From positions 107,387 to 171,386 of the forward strand of contig NZ_BBLU01000007.1 in assembly GCF_000759715.1 (NCBI RefSeq): a stretch of 64,000 bases of DNA, given 5' to 3'. The notes beneath the pieces were generated by a model. That model was not told the DNA's origin and ran no database searches. It saw only the letters and a program-made list of their open reading frames with translations. Position 1 is the stretch's first letter; every line of letters starts with the position of its first letter. The translations under genes were made by a program, and so were the position numbers. The DNA comes from Demequina mangrovi. GTDB lineage: Bacteria > Actinomycetota > Actinomycetes > Actinomycetales > Demequinaceae. This document shows, one piece after another, positions 29,495 through 37,217 of the stretch.

Positions 29495-30243
29495 ACGCCG
29501 TCCTGCCGTTCACCCGCCGCGCCGTCCTTCACGCGGTCCGCGATGTGGAGACGCTGATCGAGTCGGTGCTGCTCCCCGTGGTGCTCATGCTCATGTTCGT
29601 CTACGTGTTTGGAGGGGCGCTCGCGGGCCGCAGCGAGGCGTACCTCGACTTCGTGGTGCCGGCCGTGGTGCTCGTCTGCGCGGGGTTCGGCGCCGCGACC
29701 ACGGCCGTGTCGGTAGCGCGGGACATGAACGAGGGCATGATGGATCGCTTCCGCACGATGGACGTGCCGCGTTGGGCGCCGATGCTGGGCCACGTCCTGT
29801 CCTCGGTGCTGCGCAACCTCGTCGCGACAGCGGTGGTGATCGCGGTCGCCATGCTGCTCGGCTACCGCCCGGGGGCAGGTCCGCTCGACTGGCTCGGATT
29901 GCTCGCGGCGGTGACGATGTGGGTCCTCGCGATCACCTCGGTCTTCGCCGCGATCGGCGTCGCGGCCCGGTCGGTCGAGGCGGCGAGCGGTTACGGCTTC
30001 GCCCTGCTCTTCCTCCCCTACGCGTCGAGCGCCTTCGTGCCGATCGAGACGATGCCGACGTGGCTCCAGGGCTTCGCCCGCCATCAGCCCATGACGCCGG
30101 TGGTCGACACGATGCGCGCCTTCCTCGGCGGCGAGAGCCCAGGCTCCTCGGCGGGGGTGATGACGGTGTGGTGCGCAGCGATCACGCTGCTGGGCCTGGC
30201 CGGCGCCGGCTGGGCCTTCGCGCGGCGGCAGCCGCGGATCTGA
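29491..30243 (+). CDS. ABC-2 type permease (DrrB-like)
   Basis: A 250-residue ABC-2 membrane protein with six hydrophobic segments (for example LLPVVLMLMFVYVFGGAL, VVPAVVLVCAGFGAATT, LLFLPYASSAFVP). It contains the family's cytoplasmic loop DMNEGMMDRFRTMDVPRWAPM and the C-terminal GFARHQPMTPVVDTMRAFL. GTG 29491 overlaps the ATPase stop by four bases, so the pair forms one exporter. Substrate is not inferable. Confidence 0.9.
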   Translation: MNAVLPFTRRAVLHAVRDVETLIESVLLPVVLMLMFVYVFGGALAGRSEAYLDFVVPAVVLVCAGFGAATTAVSVARDMNEGMMDRFRTMDVPRWAPMLGHVLSSVLRNLVATAVVIAVAMLLGYRPGAGPLDWLGLLAAVTMWVLAITSVFAAIGVAARSVEAASGYGFALLFLPYASSAFVPIETMPTWLQGFARHQPMTPVVDTMRAFLGGESPGSSAGVMTVWCAAITLLGLAGAGWAFARRQPRI

Positions 30244-30302
30244 CCGGGGCGCGTCCCGGCCCCTCTTGATAGATTCCGAGGAGCGCACGAACGGAGGCAC
30301 AC

Positions 30303-30602
30303 GTGGCTGGTCGCGGTTTCTGGTTCGGCGTGGGCGGGCTGGTGTGCGCGATCATCGCGCTCGTGCTGTTCTGGGTGCCCGTCGCCGGCGTCATCGTCGC
30401 GGTGATCGCGACGGCGCTGTCCGTCACCGCGCTCGTGCTCGGCGTGCGGGACCGCAGCGGCTCGGGTATCGCGCTCGGGGTGATCGTCACCCTGGCGTCG
30501 CTGATCGCGCTGCTCCTCGGGATCGCCTTCACGGGGATCTTCGGCGAGGGCGTGACCCCCACCTCGGACGAGGTGACGGAGCAGGCGGCGGCCTTCGGCT
30601 GA
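30303..30602 (+). CDS. Small DUF4190-like membrane protein
   Basis: A 99-residue protein made almost wholly of two or three hydrophobic helices (about residues 8-28, 29-48, 53-76) with the short loop GVRDRSGSG between them, the pattern of DUF4190 proteins. The C terminus is a short soluble tail. GTG 30303 is preceded by GAGGCA. Function unknown. It stands alone between the ABC exporter and a terminator. Confidence 0.7.
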   Translation: MAGRGFWFGVGGLVCAIIALVLFWVPVAGVIVAVIATALSVTALVLGVRDRSGSGIALGVIVTLASLIALLLGIAFTGIFGEGVTPTSDEVTEQAAAFG

Positions 30603-30610
30603 CATGACGA

Positions 30611-30645
30611 CGCCGCACCGCCCCCCGAAGGGACGATGCGGCGTG
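30611..30645. terminator. Terminator between convergent genes
   Basis: ACGCCGCA (30611-30618) and TGCGGCGT (30638-30645) form an 8-bp stem between the small membrane protein gene and the persulfide enzyme gene. The 3' arm includes a GGACGATGC word. Confidence 0.6.
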
Positions 30646-30661
30646 TCGGTCCGTAGGGGCG

Positions 30662-33163
30662 TCAGATGAAGAGCGTGGTGCCGCTCTCGTTCGCCTCGCC
30701 CAGGAAGGTCGCGACGCCCGCGAGCTCGACGCCGTCGAGCAGGTCGGACTGCGCCATGCCCAGCAGGTCCATCGTCATCGTGCAGCCCAGCAGGCGGGCG
30801 CCGCCGTCCTGGGCCGACTTGATGAGCTCGGGCAGCGACGCCACGTCGTTCTGCTTCATGACGTTCTTGATCATCGCGGTGCCCGCGCCGGCCATGTGCA
30901 TCTGCGACAGCGTGAGCTTCTCCGCTCCGCGCGGCATCATGGCGCCGAACATCTTGTCCATCATCTTCTTCTCGCGCTTCGGCGGCTCGGCCTTGCGCAG
31001 GGCGTTGAGTCCCCAGAAGGTGAAGAACATCGAGACCTCGTCGCCCATGGCGACCGCGCCGTTGGCGATGATGAACGCCGCGAGCACCTTGTCGAGGTCG
31101 CCGCTGAAGACCACCATCGAGGTCTTGTTGGCGCCGGTGGACGATGCTCCGGTCGAGACCGGGACCACGCCGCCCTTGCGGAAGGTGCCCACAAAACCAG
31201 GGCCCTTCGGCTCGAGCGTGACGAGGGTGTGGCCGTTCTTGGACGCCCAGGCCGGACCGTCGAGCGCGAAGCCCGGGTCGGAGACGGTCACGCGGACCTC
31301 GTCGCCGGCGTTGGCCTTCTTCATCGCGTCCGCGAGGCGCATGATCGGTCCGGGGCACGCCAGCCCCGTGCAGTCGAGCTCGGTCAGCTGCCCGGTGGCG
31401 GCGGCGACGGCCGAGGCGACCGAGACCTTCTCCGCGTAGTTCTCCATCGGCGGCTGCGCGACGTACTGGTCGGCAGGGTTGTCGTGGACATGGCCGAAGG
31501 TGGTCGAACCGCCGGAGAGGGTGGCGACGTCGGTGAAGCCGTTCTGGACGAGGATGCGGTGCGCGAGGTACGAGCGGAAGCCGACGGCGCAGTACAGGCG
31601 GATGGGCTGGTCCTTGTCCTCCCACCCCTTCACCGCCTCGCGGAACGTGGCCAGCGGGACCGACTCCGCGCCGGCGAGGTGGTGGATGCCGTACTCCTCG
31701 GGCGTGCGCACGTCGATGAGGCGCGTGCCCTGCGGCAGCGGCCACTCCTGGGCGTACCAGAGGGTGAAGTCGCCGCGGATGGTGTTCGAGGCGACGAAGC
31801 CCGCCATGTTGACCGGGTCCTTCGCGGAGCCGAAGGGCGGCGCGTACGCGAGCTCCTGCTCCTCGAGGTCGAAGACGGTGAGGCCGGAGCGGACCGCCAT
31901 CGCGAAGAGGTCGAGGCGCTTGTCGACGCCGTCGAAGCCGCAGGCCTGCGCGCCGAGCACGCGGCCGTCGGTGGGCGAGAACAGCAGCTTGATGTGCATC
32001 ATCGCCGTGCCGGGGTAGTAGCCGGCGTGGCCCGACGGGTGGACGTGCGCGACGCGGTACTCGACGCCCGCGGCGTCGAGCTGGCGCGAGGTCGCGCCGG
32101 TGCCGCCCGCGGTCATGTCGAAGACCTTGACGATGCTGGTGCCCTGGGTCGACTTGTACTCGGTGTCGCGGCCGCAGATGTTCTCCGCGGCGACGCGCGC
32201 CTGGCGGTTGGCGGGTCCGGCGAGAGGTGCGAGGTAGTTGCCGGGGAGCACGGGGTGCGGCGTCTCGACGGCGTCGCCCGCGGCGTAGATGTCGGGGTCG
32301 GAGGTCTGCATGTGCGTGTCGACCTTGATGCCGCCGCGCTCGCCCAGCTCGATCCCGGCGGCCTTGACCAGCTCGACGGCAGGCTTGACGCCCGCGGCGA
32401 GGATGACGAGGTCGGCCTTGAGCACGGTGCCCGAGTTGAGCTCGACGCTCACGCGGTCGGCGCCGTCGCTGTCGGAGAGGGGCTGGAAGGCCGCGGCCGC
32501 CGTCGAGAGGTGGAGGCCGATGCCGCGCATGCGGAGGTGCTGCTCGACCGGGGTGGCGATCTCGTGGTCCACCGGCGGGAGGATCTGGTCGGAGAGCTCG
32601 ACGACGTCGACGTGCACGCCGCGGTGGTGGAGGTTCTCGGCCATCTCGAGGCCGATGTAGCCGGCACCGACGACGACGGCGGTCACGGTGCCGCGCTTGC
32701 CGGCCTTCTGCTCGGCGATCGCGTAGTCGAGGCGGGACTTGATGCGGTCCATGTCGCCGATGCGGCGCAGCACCTCGACGGCGGGGTGGTCGATGCCGGG
32801 CAGGGGCGGGCGGACAGCCTCGGCGCCCATGCAGAGGGCGAGCTTGTCGTAGGACTCGGTGTACTCGCGGCCGCTGTCGACCTCGCGCGCGGTGACGGTC
32901 TTGGCCTCGCGGTCGATCGACACGACCTCGGTGGCGATGCGCACGTCGAGGTCGAGCGACTCGCGCAGGCTCTCGGGGGTCTGCAGCAGGAGGCGCGAGC
33001 GCTCCGAGATGACCTCGCCCACGTGGTACGGGAGCCCGCAGTTCGCGAACGAGACGTGGTGGCCGCGCTCGAAGACCACGATCTCGGCGGACTCGTCGAG
33101 ACGCCGCGCCCTCGCGGCGGTGGATGCTCCGGCGGCGACACCACCGATGACGACAAGCTTCAT
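30662..33163 (-). CDS. Four-domain persulfide enzyme: CoA-disulfide reductase-rhodanese-TusA-DsrE
   Basis: An 833-residue fusion. Residues 1-450 are an FAD/NAD(P) CoA-disulfide (persulfide) reductase with VIGGVAAGASTA at 5-16 and the redox Cys42 in SFANCGLPYHVG. A rhodanese domain at ~465-560 has RLIDVRTPEEYG and catalytic Cys in LYCAVGFRS. A TusA/SirA domain at ~595-670 has LDCTGLACPGPIMRL. A DsrE/DsrF-like domain at ~678-833 has a conserved Cys in RLLGCTMTMD. Together these parts would generate, carry and reduce sulfane sulfur in the cytoplasm. ATG 33163 has GGAGGT eight bases upstream; the frame to 33325 crosses the operator region. GGGGTAT-type operators upstream suggest CsoR/CstR control. 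The related fusion is known in other phyla; the substrate is inferred. Confidence 0.92.
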   Translation of the reverse strand: MKLVVIGGVAAGASTAARARRLDESAEIVVFERGHHVSFANCGLPYHVGEVISERSRLLLQTPESLRESLDLDVRIATEVVSIDREAKTVTAREVDSGREYTESYDKLALCMGAEAVRPPLPGIDHPAVEVLRRIGDMDRIKSRLDYAIAEQKAGKRGTVTAVVVGAGYIGLEMAENLHHRGVHVDVVELSDQILPPVDHEIATPVEQHLRMRGIGLHLSTAAAAFQPLSDSDGADRVSVELNSGTVLKADLVILAAGVKPAVELVKAAGIELGERGGIKVDTHMQTSDPDIYAAGDAVETPHPVLPGNYLAPLAGPANRQARVAAENICGRDTEYKSTQGTSIVKVFDMTAGGTGATSRQLDAAGVEYRVAHVHPSGHAGYYPGTAMMHIKLLFSPTDGRVLGAQACGFDGVDKRLDLFAMAVRSGLTVFDLEEQELAYAPPFGSAKDPVNMAGFVASNTIRGDFTLWYAQEWPLPQGTRLIDVRTPEEYGIHHLAGAESVPLATFREAVKGWEDKDQPIRLYCAVGFRSYLAHRILVQNGFTDVATLSGGSTTFGHVHDNPADQYVAQPPMENYAEKVSVASAVAAATGQLTELDCTGLACPGPIMRLADAMKKANAGDEVRVTVSDPGFALDGPAWASKNGHTLVTLEPKGPGFVGTFRKGGVVPVSTGASSTGANKTSMVVFSGDLDKVLAAFIIANGAVAMGDEVSMFFTFWGLNALRKAEPPKREKKMMDKMFGAMMPRGAEKLTLSQMHMAGAGTAMIKNVMKQNDVASLPELIKSAQDGGARLLGCTMTMDLLGMAQSDLLDGVELAGVATFLGEANESGTTLFI

Positions 33164-33166
33164 GAC

Positions 33167-33232
33167 ATACCTCCAGGGGTACTCGATCCTGCGCACCAAG
33201 ATATCCCCCGGGGTATCCACACCTGGGGGTAT
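33167..33232. promoter_or_regulatory. CsoR/CstR-like operator repeats
   Basis: Three G/C-tract dyads with TA edges: ATACCTCCAGGGGTAC (33167-33182), ATATCCCCCGGGGTAT (33201-33216) and ACCTGGGGGTAT (33221-33232). CsoR-family repressors (copper CsoR, persulfide CstR) bind sites of the form ATACCCC-n-GGGGTAT. The sites overlap the ribosome site and probable promoter of the persulfide enzyme gene. No CsoR-family gene is in the window. Confidence 0.6.
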
Positions 33233-33306
33233 CAAGTCCCGACTCCATTGTCGGAGCGCGGGCGCTCGGCCGCGCGTTATGTCCATGGTCCAGACGGCAC
33301 GGAGCG

Positions 33307-33341
33307 ATTCATTTGAATGATTCAAAAAAAGCGCGTACGCT
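33307..33341 (+). promoter_or_regulatory. furA promoter with overlapping Fur/PerR-like palindromes
   Basis: -35 TTGAAT (33313-33318), 17-bp spacer, -10 TACGCT (33336-33341), then seven bases to ATG 33349: a leaderless promoter. Two overlapping palindromes cover the -35: ATTCATTTGAAT (33307-33318) and TTGAATGATTCAA (33313-33325). Such AT-rich dyads are typical of FurA/PerR autoregulation. Confidence 0.65.
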
Positions 33342-33348
33342 GTCCGTC

Positions 33349-33804
33349 ATGACCCTCAGCGACGCCACCGGACTGCTCCGCGGAGCGGGCCTGCGCGTCA
33401 CCGAGCCCCGACGTGCGGTCCTCGAAGCGCTCGAGGGTCTCCCGCACGCCTCGGCCGATGCGATCCACGCGCAGGTCGTGCGCACGCTCCCCGACGTGTC
33501 CCTCCAGACCGTCTACAACGTGCTGCGCGACCTCACGGGCTCCGGCCTCACCCGTTCGATCGAGCCCGGGGACCACCCGGCTCGCTACGAGCTCCGGGTC
33601 GGAGACAACCACCACCACCTCGTCTGCACGCGATGCAGCGCGATCGTCGACGTGGACTGCGTGGTCGGCCACGCTCCGTGCCTGACCCCCAACGAGAGCC
33701 ACGGCTTCGTCCTCAACGAGGCCGAGGTCACGTTCTGGGGCCTGTGCCTCGACTGCCAGGCCGCCGTCGGCCTCGCATCGGATCCCGTCCCCTCCACCCA
33801 CTGA
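33349..33804 (+). CDS. furA: Fur family transcriptional regulator (FurA/PerR type)
   Basis: A 151-residue metal-dependent repressor. The winged helix is in residues 5-80 ([32 protein letters not shown]). The metal-binding domain has the HHHLVCTRC motif and a second CLDC near the C terminus, together the structural zinc site. The gene lies 26 bp upstream of a catalase gene, the usual furA-kat pairing for peroxide control. ATG 33349 is chosen because a complete leaderless promoter precedes it; a TTG at 33313 lies inside that promoter. Confidence 0.92.
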   Translation: MTLSDATGLLRGAGLRVTEPRRAVLEALEGLPHASADAIHAQVVRTLPDVSLQTVYNVLRDLTGSGLTRSIEPGDHPARYELRVGDNHHHLVCTRCSAIVDVDCVVGHAPCLTPNESHGFVLNEAEVTFWGLCLDCQAAVGLASDPVPSTH

Positions 33805-33830
33805 ACGCCACATCCCAAGGAGGAGCCTCC

Positions 33831-35345
33831 ATGTCGGAGAAGTTCACCACCACCAACTCCGGCGCCCCCGTCGCCTCGGACCAGCACTCGCTGACCGTCG
33901 GCAACAACGGCGTCACCGCGCTGACCGACCACTACCTGGTCGAGAAGCTTGCGCAGTTCAACCGTGAGCGCGTTCCGGAGCGTGTGGTCCACGCCAAGGG
34001 CGGCGGTGCGTTCGGTACGTTCACCACCACCAACCCCGAGATCGCGAAGTACACCCGCGCGGCGCTGTTCCAGGACGGCGTCCAGACCGAGATGCTCGCG
34101 CGCTTCTCCTCGGTGGCCGGCGAGCACGGCTCGCCCGACACGTGGCGCGACCCCCGCGGCTTCGCGCTGAAGTTCTACACGACCGAGGGCAACTACGACC
34201 TCGTCGGCAACAACACCCCGGTGTTCTTCATCCGCGACGGCATCAAGTTCCCCGACTTCATCCGCTCGCAGAAGCGCCTCCCCGGCTCGCACATGCGCGA
34301 CAACGACATGCAGTGGGACTTCTGGACCCTGCAGCCGGAGTCGGCGCACCAGGTGACCTGGCTCATGGGTGAGCGCGGTCTCCCCCGCTCGTGGCGCGAG
34401 ATGCAGGGCTACGGCTCGCACACCTACCAGTGGATCAACGCCGAGGGCGAGCGCTTCTGGGTGAAGTACCACTTCAAGAGCCAGCAGGGCGTGCACGGCC
34501 TCACCATCGAGGAGGCGGGCCAGCTCGCCGGCTCGGACGGCGACCACCACATCCGCGACCTCTACGAGCACATCGAGGCCGGCGACTTCCCGCGCTGGGA
34601 CCTCTACGTGCAGGTCATGCCCTACGAGGACGCCAAGACCTACCGCTTCAACCCGTTCGACCTCACCAAGGTGTGGCCGCACGGCGACTACCCGCTCATC
34701 CCCGTGGGCGTCATGGAGCTCAACAAGAACCCCGAGAACTACTTCGCGCAGATCGAGCAGGCGACCTTCGCCCCGTCGAACTTCGTCCCCGGCATCGGCG
34801 CCTCGCCCGACAAGATGCTGATGGCGCGCATCTTCTCCTACGCGGACGCGCACCGCTACCGCGTCGGCACCAACCACGCCGACCTCCCGGTCAACTCGCC
34901 GCACGCCGCGGACGCGAACGGTCACTCGTACGCCAAGGACGGCGCGATGCGCTACTCGTTCGCCTCGCCCGACACCCCGGTCTACGCGCCCAACTCGCAC
35001 GGTGGCGCGCACGCCGACGCCTCCCGTGCCGGTGACGCGGGCAACTGGGAGTCGGACGGCGAGATGGTCCGCGCCGCCGCGACCCTGCACGCCGAGGACG
35101 ACGACTTCGGTCAGGCCGGCACCATGTACCGCGAGGTCTTCGACGACGCGGGCAAGGCCCACATCCTCGAGCAGATCACCGGTCACGTCGGCGCGGTGAA
35201 GTCCGACGCGATCCGCGAGCGTGCGATCCAGTACTGGACCAACGTCGATGCCGACCTCGGCGCCAAGCTCCGTGCGAACCTCGCGGGCGAGGCGCCCGTC
35301 GAGGCCGGCGAGCCCGGCACCGGCGTGGAGCCCGTCACCGTCTAA
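33831..35345 (+). CDS. katA: Monofunctional heme catalase (KatA)
   Basis: Catalase converts hydrogen peroxide to water and oxygen. The 504-residue small-subunit clade enzyme has the distal His54 in [18 protein letters not shown], the catalytic Asn near 127 ([12 protein letters not shown]) and the proximal heme Tyr near 337 in [15 protein letters not shown] strong ribosome site (AAGGAGGAG, 33818-33826) precedes ATG 33831. It is the probable target of the upstream FurA. This is not the bifunctional KatG usually paired with furA in mycobacteria. Confidence 0.96.
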   Translation: MSEKFTTTNSGAPVASDQHSLTVGNNGVTALTDHYLVEKLAQFNRERVPERVVHAKGGGAFGTFTTTNPEIAKYTRAALFQDGVQTEMLARFSSVAGEHGSPDTWRDPRGFALKFYTTEGNYDLVGNNTPVFFIRDGIKFPDFIRSQKRLPGSHMRDNDMQWDFWTLQPESAHQVTWLMGERGLPRSWREMQGYGSHTYQWINAEGERFWVKYHFKSQQGVHGLTIEEAGQLAGSDGDHHIRDLYEHIEAGDFPRWDLYVQVMPYEDAKTYRFNPFDLTKVWPHGDYPLIPVGVMELNKNPENYFAQIEQATFAPSNFVPGIGASPDKMLMARIFSYADAHRYRVGTNHADLPVNSPHAADANGHSYAKDGAMRYSFASPDTPVYAPNSHGGAHADASRAGDAGNWESDGEMVRAAATLHAEDDDFGQAGTMYREVFDDAGKAHILEQITGHVGAVKSDAIRERAIQYWTNVDADLGAKLRANLAGEAPVEAGEPGTGVEPVTV

Positions 35346-35356
35346 GCAGGACCCGG

Positions 35357-35402
35357 AAGGCCCGGTCCGCGCTCCTCCCCCTCGGAGCACGGGCCGGGCC
35401 TT
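35357..35402 (+). terminator. Terminator after katA
   Basis: AAGGCCCGG (35357-35365) and CCGGGCCTT (35394-35402) with an inner GCTCC/GGAGC stem. It ends in CTTCGT. Confidence 0.75.
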
Positions 35403-35624
35403 CGTCATGCCCGCCCGCCCCCGCCGATTGCCAATGACAAAGGTGACGCATGTGCCTCCCGGGACGATGCGTCGGTCCCGTGCGTCACATGCGACGCGGC
35501 ATTCACATTCGCCATTGGGAGTCGACGGACGGGGTGCAGGTACCCTGGTCGCGGCCGATGCCGGCCTCCCCTTCACGCACGTGGCGCCGCCGCGCGCTCG
35601 CACCTGCCCCGGATGGAGAGCACC
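35403..35624. promoter_or_regulatory. Upstream region of the SulP gene
   Basis: About 220 bp without a gene. It contains GTGACGCA (35443-35450) and TGCGTCAC (35480-35487), an 8-bp inverted repeat whose loop carries a GGACGATGC word. CCAATG and CATTGG form a wider repeat around it. It probably carries the transporter promoter and operator. Confidence 0.4.
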
Positions 35625-37136
35625 ATGTCCGCGCCCACCCGCACCGCGACCGGCGTCCCCGAGGCGACCGTCGCCTCGTCCTGGCGCGCCGCGCTCAAGC
35701 CGCGCACCCTCCGCATCGAGCTCGTGTCGGGCCTCATGGTCGCGCTCGCGCTCATCCCCGAGGCGATCTCCTTCTCCATCATCGCAGGCGTCGACCCGCG
35801 CGTGGGCCTCTTCGCGTCCTTCACCATGGCGGTGTCGATCGCGATCCTCGGCGGCCGCCCGGCGATGATCTCCGCCGCGACCGCCGCGGTCGCGCTCGTG
35901 GTCGCGCCTCTCGCGAAGGAGCACGGCCTCGACTACCTGGTGCTCGCCGTGATCCTCGGCGGGCTCATCCAGGTGGCGCTCGGCCTCCTGGGCGTCGCCA
36001 AGCTCATGCGCTTCATCCCGCGCTCCGTCATGGTCGGCTTCGTGAACTCGCTCGCGATCCTCATCGCGATGGCGCAGCTGCCGCACCTCGCGGGCAAGGG
36101 CTGGGTGGTCTACGCGCTGGTCGCCGCGGGCCTGGCGATCATCTTCCTGTGGCCGCGGATCACCACGGTGGTGCCTGCGCCGCTCGTCGCGATCGTGATC
36201 CTCACGCTCGTCACCGTGGTCGCGAGCATCGCGGTGCCCACGGTCGGCGACGAGGGCGCGCTGCCCGAGGGCCTGCCCGGCCTCTTCATCCCCGACGTGC
36301 CGTGGACGCTCGACACGCTGCGCATCGTCCTCCCCTACGCGCTGGGCCTCGCGCTCGTGGGCCTGCTCGAGTCGCTCATGACCGCGAAGCTGGTCGACGA
36401 CATCACGGACACCCACTCCGACAAGACCCGCGAGGCCTGGGGCCAGGGTGCGGCCAACATCATCACCGGCATGTTCGGCGGCATGGGCGGCTGCGCGATG
36501 ATCGGCCAGACGATGATCAACGTCAAGGCCGGCGGCGCGCGCACCCGCCTGTCGACGCTGTCCGCAGGCGTGTTCCTGCTCATCCTCATCCTGCTGCTCG
36601 GCGACGTGGTCGCGATCATCCCCATGGCGGCGCTCGTCGCGGTCATGCTCTTCGTGTCGTGGGCCACGTTCGACTGGCACTCGATCCGGCCGTCGACGCT
36701 GCGCCGCATGCCGCGCTCGGAGACGTCGGTGATGCTGCTCACCGTCGCCGTGGTGGTCGTGACGCACAACCTCGCGTACGGCGTCGTCGCGGGCGTGCTG
36801 CTCGCTTCGGTGCTGTTCGCGCGCCGCGTCGCGCACCTCGCGGAGGTCGCGGGCGGACCGGTCGAGGACGGCGTGCGCCGCTACACCGTCGCCGGCGAGC
36901 TGTTCTTCGCCAGCTCCAACGACCTCTACAGCCAGTTCGACTACGCGGGCGACCCCGAGAAGGTCGTCATCGACATGACGCACTCGCACGTGTGGGACGC
37001 CTCGACCGTCGCGGCGCTCGACGCGGTCGAGCACAAGTACGCCGCGCACGGCACCGAGGTGGAGATCGTGGGCCTCAACGAGGCCTCGCGCGAGTTCCAC
37101 GGGCGGATGACCGGGCACCTCGGGGCAGGGCACTAG
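35625..37136 (+). CDS. SulP family anion transporter with STAS domain
   Basis: A 503-residue SLC26/SulP transporter, the family that carries sulfate, bicarbonate or dicarboxylates. The first ~390 residues form the membrane domain (ALIPEAISFSIIAGVDPRVGLF, then GFVNSLAILIAMAQLPHL, GMFGGMGGCAMIGQTMINV). Residues ~405-495 are a STAS domain (YTVAGELFFASSNDLYSQFDY, VVIDMTHSHVWDASTVAALD). ATG 35625 is chosen for GGAGAG four bases upstream, over ATG 35613. Nearness to the persulfide enzyme could hint at sulfate, but nothing ties them, and bicarbonate is equally likely. Confidence 0.9.
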   Translation: MSAPTRTATGVPEATVASSWRAALKPRTLRIELVSGLMVALALIPEAISFSIIAGVDPRVGLFASFTMAVSIAILGGRPAMISAATAAVALVVAPLAKEHGLDYLVLAVILGGLIQVALGLLGVAKLMRFIPRSVMVGFVNSLAILIAMAQLPHLAGKGWVVYALVAAGLAIIFLWPRITTVVPAPLVAIVILTLVTVVASIAVPTVGDEGALPEGLPGLFIPDVPWTLDTLRIVLPYALGLALVGLLESLMTAKLVDDITDTHSDKTREAWGQGAANIITGMFGGMGGCAMIGQTMINVKAGGARTRLSTLSAGVFLLILILLLGDVVAIIPMAALVAVMLFVSWATFDWHSIRPSTLRRMPRSETSVMLLTVAVVVVTHNLAYGVVAGVLLASVLFARRVAHLAEVAGGPVEDGVRRYTVAGELFFASSNDLYSQFDYAGDPEKVVIDMTHSHVWDASTVAALDAVEHKYAAHGTEVEIVGLNEASREFHGRMTGHLGAGH

Positions 37137-37217
37137 CCCCGAGGGCAGGTGGGCGTCCCGTGGGGCGCGAGTATCGCCGGATTGGCGTGGTGAGTGTCCC
37201 GGCCGAGTGGTGAGGGG

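Noticed and set aside
30084-33248. 1054-codon antisense-frame reading over the persulfide enzyme gene
   Set aside because: Arg/Pro/His-rich shadow of the real frame; no domain visible.
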